Below, piece after piece: positions 1-4,528 of a DNA stretch of 14,981 nucleotides. This DNA comes from an uncultured Bacilli bacterium (GTDB lineage: Bacteria > Bacillota_I > Bacilli_A > RF39 > UBA660). Location: contig CANQLF010000011.1 in assembly GCA_947624635.1 (NCBI GenBank), positions 1 to 14,981 on the forward strand. Reading direction: 5' to 3'. The notes beneath the pieces are model-generated. The model saw only the letters and a program-made list of their open reading frames with translations, was not told where the DNA came from and ran no database searches. How positions within the stretch are numbered: position 1 is the stretch's first letter; each line of letters starts with the position of its first letter. The translations under genes and the position numbers were made by a program.

Positions 1-1
1 T

Positions 2-433
2 ATAATCACAGGAAATCCAATTACACCAAAAGAGATAAGATATAAATATTTACCATTATTAGGAGATTATTATATAAGTTTATATGCTTATAATATGGAA
101 ACAGTATTAGCAGAAAAAATTGAAACAATTTTAAATAGGCTAGAATTAAACGGAAGAACTAGGGATTTTTATGATGTTTATTTAATTTACACAAAAGAGT
201 GGAAAAATATTAATATTAATCATTTTAGGGAAGCAATTAATAAAACATTTGCTAAAAGAGAATATACAGGAGATCCATATGAAGCATTAGATATTATAAG
301 AAATAGTGATGCATTAAAAGAAAGATGGAATAAATATCAAAAGAACTTTGTTTATGCAGAAGGTATAGAGTTTGATGAAGTAATGAATTGCTTAGAAGAA
401 TTTATTGACATAATAGTACCAGAGACTGTATAA
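2..433 (+). CDS. AbiEii/AbiGii-family nucleotidyltransferase toxin, C-terminal part (cut by window edge)
   Basis: The reading frame is open to the left edge, so the N-terminal nucleotidyltransferase core lies outside the window; the ATG at 95 is internal. The visible 143 residues include the family pattern of a tyrosine-rich strand, then AYNMETVLAEKIETIL and RTRDFYDVYLI. This matches the conserved AbiEii stretch in which a lysine and an R-x-(K/R)-D-F-Y-D motif follow the catalytic region. AbiEii proteins are toxins of type IV toxin-antitoxin/abortive-infection pairs. Their AbiEi antitoxin is normally encoded directly upstream, which cannot be checked here. The stop is TAA and no terminator is evident. 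The gene opens a stretch rich in toxin-antitoxin elements. Confidence 0.8.
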   Translation: MITGNPITPKEIRYKYLPLLGDYYISLYAYNMETVLAEKIETILNRLELNGRTRDFYDVYLIYTKEWKNININHFREAINKTFAKREYTGDPYEALDIIRNSDALKERWNKYQKNFVYAEGIEFDEVMNCLEEFIDIIVPETV

Positions 434-571
434 AACAAAATAAATTTTACTACATAAAATTTAAAATAAATATTAGTAAATTAGAATATATCCTCCCATT
501 AGAAATTTAATTAAAATAATAAATTATAGCATCAAGAATTACTAAAAAGTAAATTTTTGCAAATTAAAATA

Positions 572-600
572 TTGATATTTATTTTAAAATATGATATTAT
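572..600 (+). promoter_or_regulatory. Promoter of antitoxin RNA, cassette copy 1
   Basis: A -35 TTGATA (572-577), exactly 17 bp of spacer and a -10 TATTAT (595-600) are visible. The predicted start is near 606. The same promoter layout recurs at 1593-1621 and 1979-2007, each followed by the same hairpin GAAGGAAACTTC or GAAGGAGACTTC. Confidence 0.75.
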
Positions 601-621
601 GTATACAAATGAAGGAGACTT

Positions 622-671
622 CATAAAATAAAAAGAGATACACTTGATTTTGTGTTGTTAGGTGTTTCTCT
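622..671 (-). terminator. Terminator of toxin mRNA, copy 1
   Basis: On the minus strand, stem AGAGAAACAC (671-662) pairs with GTGTATCTCT (643-634) with one mismatch, followed by TTTTATTTTAT. It lies inside the antitoxin RNA gene, so the two transcripts overlap by roughly 90 nt. Confidence 0.6.
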
Positions 672-688
672 CAGATGTTGGTTGATCG

Positions 689-722
689 AAACACCGTTAT
701 AGCAAGTTGACGGTGTTTTCTC
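689..722 (+). terminator. Terminator of antitoxin RNA, copy 1
   Basis: Stem AAACACCGT (689-697) pairs perfectly with ACGGTGTTT (710-718), with a 12-nt loop, followed by TTTCTC. The T-run is short, but equivalent stems close copies 2 and 3. Confidence 0.6.
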
Positions 723-725
723 AGG

Positions 726-824
726 TTAATCTCTGTTCTTAAGAATCAGAATAGTGTATAACACTATCATAGCAAATGCTACTAATAATTCCATAACTAG
801 AGCTATTATTTTCTTGCTTTCCAT
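726..824 (-). CDS. Small hydrophobic peptide, putative type I toxin, copy 1 (32 aa)
   Basis: The peptide starts MESKKIIALVMELLVAFAMI and ends ILKNRD. A single hydrophobic segment (about residues 6-28) is flanked by charged ends, the usual form of pore-forming type I toxins (TxpA/BsrG/Fst or 'holin-like toxin' peptides). From the second Met (codon at 794) it aligns with the peptides at 1732-1800 and 2143-2208: all start M-E-(L/Y), are 21-22 aa from that point and end in a basic/polar tail. No Shine-Dalgarno precedes either start, and the leader and promoter kept by copies 2 and 3 are missing. Expression is therefore uncertain and this may be a decayed copy. A weak minus-strand promoter (TTTTCA, 16 bp, TATTAT at 870-843) could give a very short leader. 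The family assignment rests on form, not on a specific sequence match. Confidence 0.55.
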   Translation of the reverse strand: MESKKIIALVMELLVAFAMIVLYTILILKNRD

Positions 825-863
825 TTGAATTGTGTTATACTTATAATAGAGGTGAGAGATAAA

Positions 864-1541
864 TTGAAAAAAGATATTAATTATTATAGAAAATTGTTGC
901 ATATTGATACAATCACATTACTAATTATTGATTTATCATTTATAATAATAGGATTCATACTTGGAACATTATTAAATTCTGATGATGTTGTCGGTATAAT
1001 AGTTTATTCACTACTATATTTAGGCTTCATAATAACTTTATTATGTAACAAAAAAGAAATACAAAAATTTGTAGGCTATTTATGTATTTTCTTAGGGATT
1101 ATAATGTTTATTCCAGCTTTGTTTGATGGTTCTTTATTTTCAATAGTATATTTAGCTTTTGGAATAATATACATTATTCATTCTATTAAATACTTAAATG
1201 CATTTAAGCAAGAAAATATAATAAAAGATGACACTAAAGAAAAAATATTATCTAAATTATTACCTATACTAAGTATAATACTTAATTTTATTACATTATT
1301 ATTAATATATAAAGTATTTAGACATACTCCAATAATTAAATTAATTGTAGGAATTATTTTTTCTGTATGTGCACCTATATTTTCAATTATTAGCATTAAA
1401 AATAAAAAAAATGCCTATAAGTATATTATCTTAATAATATCTATATATATGAGTTTTATGACTATTATTGGCACTATTCAAAAAGTTAAAACAGAATTTA
1501 TAAATAATAATCATTGTATAAATCAATATTATATGAAGTAA
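864..1541 (+). CDS. Multi-spanning membrane protein of unknown function (225 aa)
   Basis: I do not recognise the family. I chose the TTG start at 864 because AGAGGTGAGAG lies 5-15 nt upstream. An upstream TTG at 825 would extend the frame but has no ribosome site and would overlap the toxin start of copy 1. Hydrophobic segments at roughly residues 16-37, 42-61, 70-87, 90-108, 132-152, 157-176 and 187-206 suggest seven transmembrane helices with a charged loop between the fourth and fifth. A TATAAT at 842-847 could serve as -10, but no good -35 is seen. The gene sits between toxin-antitoxin copies 1 and 2, exactly where copy 1 should have its toxin leader and promoter. It may have been inserted there, or could be an immunity or accessory gene; nothing in the sequence decides this. 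Confidence 0.65.
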   Translation: MKKDINYYRKLLHIDTITLLIIDLSFIIIGFILGTLLNSDDVVGIIVYSLLYLGFIITLLCNKKEIQKFVGYLCIFLGIIMFIPALFDGSLFSIVYLAFGIIYIIHSIKYLNAFKQENIIKDDTKEKILSKLLPILSIILNFITLLLIYKVFRHTPIIKLIVGIIFSVCAPIFSIISIKNKKNAYKYIILIISIYMSFMTIIGTIQKVKTEFINNNHCINQYYMK

Positions 1542-1592
1542 TTAATTATATTATTTTAAATTACTAAAAAGTAAATTTTGCCAATTCAAGTA

Positions 1593-1621
1593 TTGATATT
1601 TATTTTAAAATGTGGTATTAT
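1593..1621 (+). promoter_or_regulatory. Promoter of antitoxin RNA, cassette copy 2
   Basis: TTGATA (1593-1598), a 17-bp spacer and TATTAT (1616-1621) are visible, nearly identical to copy 1 over the whole promoter. The predicted start is near 1627. Confidence 0.75.
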
Positions 1622-1643
1622 GCATATGGATGAAGGAAACTTC

Positions 1644-1692
1644 ATAAAATAAAAAAGAGATACATTTAATTTTGCATTGTTAGGTGTATCTC
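1644..1692 (-). terminator. Terminator of toxin mRNA, copy 2
   Basis: On the minus strand GAGATACA (1692-1685) pairs with TGTATCTC (1664-1657), followed by TTTTTTATTTTATG. The hairpin and strong T-tract support an intrinsic terminator overlapping the antitoxin RNA by about 85 nt. Confidence 0.65.
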
Positions 1693-1699
1693 CATAGAA

Positions 1700-1849
1700 T
1701 TATGGGTGAACACCTAATTGGTGTTCTTTTGTTATCTCTTGTTGTTTAAAAATTTGTCCATTGCTAAAATAATTAGCAACGTCATGATTAAATATTCCAT
1801 TAGATAAAAATCCTCTAAAATATACTTTCATTAAATTTTTATTTCCCAT
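1700..1849 (-). CDS. Possible leader ORF overlapping toxin copy 2 (49 aa)
   Basis: The ORF begins MGNKNLMKVYFRGFLSNGIF after a perfect AGGAGG with 8-nt spacing (1858-1863), and its frame overlaps the toxin ORF out of phase. It is polar, without a hydrophobic segment. Copy 3 has the same arrangement: a strong ribosome site, and a start 34 nt instead of 49 nt before the toxin ATG. The 15-nt difference keeps the same frame relation, which hints at translational coupling. It could equally be the remains of a frameshifted longer toxin. Confidence 0.35.
   Translation of the reverse strand: MGNKNLMKVYFRGFLSNGIFNHDVANYFSNGQIFKQQEITKEHQLGVHP
1708..1730 (+). terminator. Terminator of antitoxin RNA, copy 2
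   Basis: Perfect stem GAACACC (1708-1714) / GGTGTTC (1720-1726), 5-nt loop, then TTTT. This is a compact intrinsic terminator. Confidence 0.7.
1732..1800 (-). CDS. Small hydrophobic peptide, putative type I toxin, copy 2 (22 aa)
   Basis: The peptide starts MEYLIMTLLIILAM and ends with a basic tail, NNKR. It has one short hydrophobic helix, and its length and start (M-E) match the copy 3 peptide and the second-Met form of copy 1. Its own ribosome site is AGAGGA, about 9 nt before the ATG. Another ORF (1700-1849) with a much stronger AGGAGG starts upstream and reads through this region in a different frame. That ORF is polar and not conserved in sequence between copies, so I take this peptide as the toxin and the overlapping ORF as a leader. 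Transcription would start near 1919 from the promoter at 1926-1954. Confidence 0.55.
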   Translation of the reverse strand: MEYLIMTLLIILAMDKFLNNKR

Positions 1850-1857
1850 GAAGATCA

Positions 1858-1891
1858 CCTCCTGTTTGAATTAATATAATTCATATGGAGG
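1858..1891 (-). promoter_or_regulatory. Hairpin masking the AGGAGG of toxin mRNA, copy 2
   Basis: On the minus strand CCTCC (1891-1887) pairs with GGAGG of the ribosome site (1862-1858). An inner stem TGAATT/AATTCA (1883-1878 with 1872-1867) closes a 5-nt loop. It should hide the ribosome site in the nascent or full-length mRNA. Copy 3 hides its site with a different stem (2254-2282). Confidence 0.5.
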
Positions 1892-1917
1892 GAACACCTA
1901 ACTATCAAATGTATCTC
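1892..1917 (-). promoter_or_regulatory. Toxin mRNA 5' leader complementary to its own 3' end, copy 2
   Basis: The leader element can pair 11 bp (GAGATACATTT) plus 9 bp (GTTAGGTGT) with the terminator segment of the same mRNA at 1657-1692. Such long-range 5'-3' fold-back is known from hok-type mRNAs, where it keeps the full-length message inactive until 3' processing. Function here is inferred from the complementarity. Confidence 0.5.
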
Positions 1918-1925
1918 ATAAGTTA

Positions 1926-1954
1926 ATTATACAGTAACTTTATAAATTAATCAA
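1926..1954 (-). promoter_or_regulatory. Promoter of toxin mRNA, copy 2
   Basis: On the minus strand: TTGATT (1954-1949), 17-bp spacer, TATAAT (1931-1926). The predicted start is near 1919, giving a ~70-nt leader before the first AGGAGG ATG. The same element is found in copy 3. Confidence 0.75.
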
Positions 1955-1978
1955 CAGTAAATTTTAAAAATTAAAGTA

Positions 1979-2007
1979 TTGATTTATTAAATAAAATATG
2001 GTATTAT
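1979..2007 (+). promoter_or_regulatory. Promoter of antitoxin RNA, cassette copy 3
   Basis: TTGATT (1979-1984), 17-bp spacer, TATTAT (2002-2007). The predicted start is near 2013. It lies only 25 bp beyond the toxin promoter of copy 2, which fires the other way, so copies 2 and 3 are divergent back to back. Confidence 0.75.
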
Positions 2008-2030
2008 GTATACAGATGAAGGAAACTTCA

Positions 2031-2077
2031 TAAAATAAAAAGAGATACACTTGATTGTGGTTGTTAAGTGTTTTCTC
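2031..2077 (-). terminator. Terminator of toxin mRNA, copy 3
   Basis: On the minus strand GAGAAAACAC (2077-2068) pairs with GTGTATCTC (2050-2042) with one bulge and one mismatch, followed by TTTTTATTTTA. Confidence 0.55.
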
Positions 2078-2100
2078 AAATCAATGATGTTGTGCTTAAA

Positions 2101-2136
2101 GAAAACACCGTTTCAAAAGATGATTCGGTGTTTTCG
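2101..2136 (+). terminator. Terminator of antitoxin RNA, copy 3
   Basis: Perfect 10-bp stem GAAAACACCG (2101-2110) / CGGTGTTTTC (2126-2135) with a 15-nt loop. The T-tract is partly inside the stem. Confidence 0.6.
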
Positions 2137-2142
2137 TTTAAG

Positions 2143-2208
2143 CTAGTCTTGCTTAAGGACTATGATAGTACAAAGTACAATAAAAGCAAAAGCTATTACT
2201 AATTCCAT
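2143..2208 (-). CDS. Small hydrophobic peptide, putative type I toxin, copy 3 (21 aa)
   Basis: The peptide MELVIAFAFIVLCTIIVLKQ plus a final D aligns without gaps to the copy 1 peptide from its second Met (MELLVAFAMIVLYTILIL...). It is one hydrophobic helix with an acidic residue at position 2 and a polar K-Q-D end. A ribosome site GAAAGGA lies about 9 nt before the ATG. A second ORF with a stronger AGGAGG starts at 2242 in another frame. The likely role is a membrane-depolarising type I toxin controlled by the RNA at 2013-2139. No exact family is claimed. Confidence 0.6.
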   Translation of the reverse strand: MELVIAFAFIVLCTIIVLKQD

Positions 2209-2242
2209 TGGAATTTATCCTTTCTATAACGTATATCATCAT
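2153..2242 (-). CDS. Possible leader ORF overlapping toxin copy 3 (29 aa)
   Basis: The ORF begins MMIYVIERINSNGISN behind AGGAGG with 8-nt spacing (2251-2256). It crosses the toxin start in a different frame, with the same frame relation as the ORF at 1700-1849, but the two show almost no amino-acid similarity. This suggests that reading through, not the product, would matter. It may instead be a frameshift remnant. Confidence 0.35.
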   Translation of the reverse strand: MMIYVIERINSNGISNSFCFYCTLYYHSP

Positions 2243-2253
2243 AGAAATCACCT

Positions 2254-2282
2254 CCTGTTCTCTAAAAAAATAATTGAACAAG
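2254..2282 (-). promoter_or_regulatory. Hairpin masking the AGGAGG of toxin mRNA, copy 3
   Basis: On the minus strand CTTGTTC (2282-2276) pairs with GAACAGG (2260-2254), which includes part of the ribosome site AGGAGG (2256-2251). The pairing has one G-U wobble and a loop of about 15 nt. The stem sequence differs from copy 2 while the effect is the same. Confidence 0.45.
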
Positions 2283-2285
2283 AGT

Positions 2286-2311
2286 AAAACACCAACTATC
2301 AAATATATCTC
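2286..2311 (-). promoter_or_regulatory. Toxin mRNA 5' leader complementary to its own 3' end, copy 3
   Basis: The leader can form 14 consecutive pairs (two of them G-U), then 4 bp and 7 bp, with the mRNA 3' segment at 2042-2077. The bases differ from copy 2 at several paired positions while pairing is preserved, which argues for a selected 5'-3' interaction. Confidence 0.5.
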
Positions 2312-2319
2312 ATAAGTTA

Positions 2320-2348
2320 ATTATATAGTAACTTTGCAAATTAATCAA
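2320..2348 (-). promoter_or_regulatory. Promoter of toxin mRNA, copy 3
   Basis: On the minus strand: TTGATT (2348-2343), 17-bp spacer, TATAAT (2325-2320). The predicted start is near 2313. Confidence 0.75.
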
Positions 2349-2365
2349 AAGTAAATTTAAAAATA

Positions 2366-2405
2366 AACTAATAATTTTTTGGAAAAATTCAGAAATTTAT
2401 TAGTT
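2366..2405. repeat. Inverted repeat between the TA array and the XRE gene
   Basis: AACTAATAA (2366-2374) is complementary to TTATTAGTT (2397-2405). An inner AATTTTT/AAAAATT (2373-2379, 2383-2389) is also possible. Seven T residues follow at 2408-2414, so it could be a rightward terminator. It could also be an operator for the neighbouring XRE regulator. I cannot choose between these. Confidence 0.35.
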
Positions 2406-2434
2406 CATTTTTTTCAAACTCAACTATTGGTATG

Positions 2435-2463
2435 TTTACTTTTATTCTTATTAAATTTACAAT
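2435..2463 (+). promoter_or_regulatory. Candidate promoter of the XRE gene
   Basis: TTTACT (2435-2440), 17-bp spacer, TACAAT (2458-2463). The start would be near 2470, giving a leader of only about 15 nt that begins at the ribosome site. Confidence 0.4.
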
Positions 2464-2484
2464 AATATTAAGGAGGAAGATTAT

Positions 2485-3096
2485 ATGAATCAAACACGTA
2501 TTGGAAAATTTATAGCTGAGTGTAGAAAAGACAAAAAATTAACACAAGCACAATTAGCCCAAAAATTAAATGTTACTGATAGAGCTATATCTAAATGGGA
2601 AACAGGAAAATGTTTGCCAGATTCATCTATAATGTTAGAATTATGTAATGAACTTGGTATTAGTGTAAATGAGTTATTAAGTGGTGAAAAAATAAAAATG
2701 GATAATTATAATGAAAAATTAGAACAAAATTTAATTGAAATTATACAACAAAAAGAATTAGCTGATAAAAAATTATTAACAACAGAAATTATAATGGGTG
2801 TAATAACTGTAATTATGTATTTAGCTTTAATTTTATTTTCATCATTTATAAACATAGATGATTTGATTAGAATTTTAATAATAATTATATCTACTGTTAT
2901 GCTTTTTGTTGTATGTTTAATACTTGTTCAAATAGAACAGGTAGCGGGTTATTATGAATGTAAAAAATGTGGGCACAAATATGTACCAGAATATAAGCAA
3001 GTTCTCTTTGCAAGGCATATTGGAAGAACTAGATATATGAAATGTCCAAAATGTAAAGGAATGAGTTGGCAAAAGAAAATTATTACTAAACTGTAA
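2485..3096 (+). CDS. XRE-family regulator with membrane segments and C-terminal zinc ribbon (203 aa)
   Basis: The protein has three parts. Residues about 5-65 form a Cro/C1-type helix-turn-helix: the pattern KLTQAQLAQKLNVTDRAISKWETGKCLPD is characteristic, with SKWE in the usual place. Residues about 95-150 contain two hydrophobic segments, so the protein is probably membrane-anchored. Residues about 157-195 hold two Cys pairs, CKKCG and CPKC, spaced like a zinc ribbon. This architecture is known from uncharacterised Firmicutes regulators; its signal is unknown. It has a strong AAGGAGG (2470-2476) 8 nt before the ATG. It stands alone between the toxin-antitoxin array and the next gene, and could regulate either or itself. 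Confidence 0.75.
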   Translation: MNQTRIGKFIAECRKDKKLTQAQLAQKLNVTDRAISKWETGKCLPDSSIMLELCNELGISVNELLSGEKIKMDNYNEKLEQNLIEIIQQKELADKKLLTTEIIMGVITVIMYLALILFSSFINIDDLIRILIIIISTVMLFVVCLILVQIEQVAGYYECKKCGHKYVPEYKQVLFARHIGRTRYMKCPKCKGMSWQKKIITKL

Positions 3097-3114
3097 ATTT
3101 TATTTATCGTTCTA

Positions 3115-3143
3115 TTTACAAGAAATTAATAAAGATATATAAT
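3115..3143 (+). promoter_or_regulatory. Promoter of the 395-aa protein gene
   Basis: TTTACA (3115-3120), 17-bp spacer, TATAAT (3138-3143). The predicted start is near 3150, and an AGGAGGG at 3171-3177 precedes the ATG. Confidence 0.6.
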
Positions 3144-3183
3144 TATATTATAAGTTAATTGTATGTAAATAGGAGGGACTTTT

Positions 3184-4371
3184 ATGGGTAATTTATTAAA
3201 TAATTTAGAAATAGGTGATATAATCTGGGCAAAAAGATATAAAACAATTAAAGATAAAAACAAAATAAAAGAAGGTCATAGAGAAAGTCCATTTGTCATA
3301 ATAAGAAAAACTAATAAAAGAATATTTGCTTTAATGTGTACAAGTAATGGAAAAGGTGGAGTTAATCATTTAAAACTTAAAATATCTTCAGTAAAAGAAG
3401 ATAAAGAAACTTTTGTTTATTTTGGAGAAACTTATACTATTAATGAAAAAAATTTTATAAAAAAAATTGGTAAGATAAATGATTCTGATTTAACAAATAT
3501 TAAAAAGATATTATGCGCAAATAAGGAATTTTTAAAACTTAAGCACATAAATATTAATGAGTTAGATATATCATTTAATTATGGTGACATTATAACAGAT
3601 GGTAATATTATCTATTATATTAAAAAAATAGATAATGAATATTTATATTGCAATATTTTAAATAGATCTAAAAAACCTAAATGCAAAATAATTATAAATA
3701 AAGAAAACTATTCTATAGATGTAGGTAGTATTCATAAATTACCTCTAAATAATAACTTTAAACTTATAAAAGTATGCGATATAGATACTAAAAATAAAAT
3801 AAAAGAATATGAAATAAAAATAAATACTAAATTAGAAAAAATGAAACATTTGGAAACTGGTGAGGTAATAGAATACAATAATCAACTATATTACACATTT
3901 AATAGATATAGAAATTATATGTTATGTTATAAAATATGTCATGTAGATAACAATATGATTGTTTTAAATATATTTGGTAAAAAATATTATACTAATTTCG
4001 AAGAAGAAAAAATAGAAGTTAATAATAAAATTAAAATATTATATTGTCTAAGTGATTATGAAATAAAATTAGTTAAAAATACTAAGAAAAATTATGATTT
4101 AAAAAAGAAAAATAAAAAAAGTTATAGTGAATATACCAAAGGTAAAATGGTAATTAATTATAAAACATTAGATAGATTTATTATATTAAATAGAATAAAC
4201 AATATTATTACTATGGTATCTACTATAGATAACAAATATGTTGAATATGATTTAACATCAAATAATGATAACCCTTATCAAATATACGATAAAATGAATA
4301 ATTTAGAATTTAAGTTATATGTTAAAAATAATTTACAATTTTCAAAAATAGCTAATATAAATAGTATTTAA
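3184..4371 (+). CDS. Unknown protein with PemK/MazF-like N-terminal module (395 aa)
   Basis: The N-terminus (residues about 8-55) contains GDIIWAKRYK, then GHRESPFVIIRK, then a strand ending MCTSNGKGG. This resembles the first strands of PemK/MazF-type toxins (G-D-I-x-W-...-G-H-x-R-P-x-V-I). The usual MazF length is about 110-120 aa, so this protein is over three times longer. The rest is rich in lysine, asparagine and tyrosine. It appears to repeat short beta-rich modules starting G-D-I or G-E-V (near residues 135, 225 and 315), perhaps further SH3-like barrels. No partner antitoxin gene is adjacent. It has its own promoter and AGGAGGG. RNase activity is not established; it may be a non-catalytic relative. 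Its extreme AT bias is somewhat beyond that of the housekeeping genes downstream. Confidence 0.45.
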   Translation: MGNLLNNLEIGDIIWAKRYKTIKDKNKIKEGHRESPFVIIRKTNKRIFALMCTSNGKGGVNHLKLKISSVKEDKETFVYFGETYTINEKNFIKKIGKINDSDLTNIKKILCANKEFLKLKHININELDISFNYGDIITDGNIIYYIKKIDNEYLYCNILNRSKKPKCKIIINKENYSIDVGSIHKLPLNNNFKLIKVCDIDTKNKIKEYEIKINTKLEKMKHLETGEVIEYNNQLYYTFNRYRNYMLCYKICHVDNNMIVLNIFGKKYYTNFEEEKIEVNNKIKILYCLSDYEIKLVKNTKKNYDLKKKNKKSYSEYTKGKMVINYKTLDRFIILNRINNIITMVSTIDNKYVEYDLTSNNDNPYQIYDKMNNLEFKLYVKNNLQFSKIANINSI

Positions 4372-4409
4372 ATTTTGAAAAAAATTTAAGATATGTTATG
4401 TTAAAAGTA

Positions 4410-4438
4410 TTGATTTATCATAAAATATAATGTATTAT
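4410..4438 (+). promoter_or_regulatory. Promoter of rpsO
   Basis: TTGATT (4410-4415), 17-bp spacer, TATTAT (4433-4438). The predicted start is near 4445, just before the structured leader. Confidence 0.7.
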
Positions 4439-4448
4439 ATATGTGTTG

Positions 4449-4497
4449 CCAATTCCTAGTGGATAAAAATACTCCTTTTTTACCACTCAGAATTAGG
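4449..4497 (+). promoter_or_regulatory. Structured rpsO leader, possible S15 autoregulatory site
   Basis: CCAATTC (4449-4455) pairs with GAATTAGG (4490-4497) with one bulged A. Inside it GTGG (4459-4462) pairs with CCAC (4483-4486), continued by an A-rich/T-rich extension after a small internal loop. S15 is known to repress its own mRNA through diverse leader structures in several phyla; that this is one of them is inference from position and fold. It is not a terminator, since no T-run follows. Confidence 0.5.
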
Positions 4498-4528
4498 TGA
4501 ATAAATAATAGATAAAGGAGGAATTATT

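Larger units (their letters stand above)
606..722 (+). ncRNA. Putative type I antitoxin RNA, copy 1
   Basis: About 117 nt run from the predicted start after the 572-600 promoter to a terminator hairpin. It begins with a small GAAG/CTTC hairpin, then a stem-loop (634-643 with 662-671, one mismatch), then the terminator stem. No convincing ORF is present on this strand. It runs opposite to the 32-aa peptide gene at 726-824, whose stop lies 4-8 nt beyond the RNA's end. The RNA therefore covers the 3' untranslated part of the toxin mRNA, as RatA does for txpA. Antitoxin function is inferred from layout and from recurrence in three copies. Confidence 0.6.
1627..1732 (+). ncRNA. Putative type I antitoxin RNA, copy 2
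   Basis: About 105 nt. It carries a GAAG/CTTC mini-hairpin (1632-1643), a perfect 8-bp stem GAGATACA/TGTATCTC (1657-1664, 1685-1692) with a 20-nt loop, then the terminator. It is antisense to the 3' untranslated part of the toxin mRNA, and the toxin stop (1732-1734) falls at its 3' end. Its 1657-1692 segment also resembles the toxin mRNA's own 5' leader, so both RNAs can bind the same mRNA 3' target. Confidence 0.65.
2013..2139 (+). ncRNA. Putative type I antitoxin RNA, copy 3
   Basis: About 125 nt with the same parts as copies 1 and 2: a GAAG/CTTC mini-hairpin (2018-2029), a GAGATACAC stem region (2041-2077, imperfect) and a terminator stem. The toxin stop (2143-2145) follows its 3' end by a few nucleotides. 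The RNA overlaps the 3' end of the toxin mRNA by about 100 nt. Confidence 0.65.

Noticed and set aside
434..571. A further gene or cassette between the AbiEii gene and copy 1
   Set aside because: No ORF, promoter pair or stem-loop like those of the cassettes is seen; only AT-rich sequence and the repeated AATTACTAAAAAGTAAATTT block.
825..863. TTG at 825 as start of the membrane protein
   Set aside because: It has no ribosome site and overlaps the copy 1 toxin promoter region; TTG 864 has AGAGGTGAGAG correctly placed.
1178..1396. Minus-strand ORF of 72 codons
   Set aside because: It lies entirely within the membrane-protein gene at 864-1541, has no ribosome site, and its composition mirrors the opposite strand.
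572..2348. CRISPR array or tandem riboswitches
   Set aside because: The repeated units are ~250-360 bp with divergent interiors, two promoters and opposite-strand peptide ORFs. There are no short repeat-spacer units, and the rightward RNA ends at a terminator with no gene under it.
1585..2360. MITE or insertion-sequence remnants
   Set aside because: The inverted segments lie inside promoters, not at element ends, and no target-site duplication or transposase relic is visible. A mobile origin is not excluded, but is not supported.
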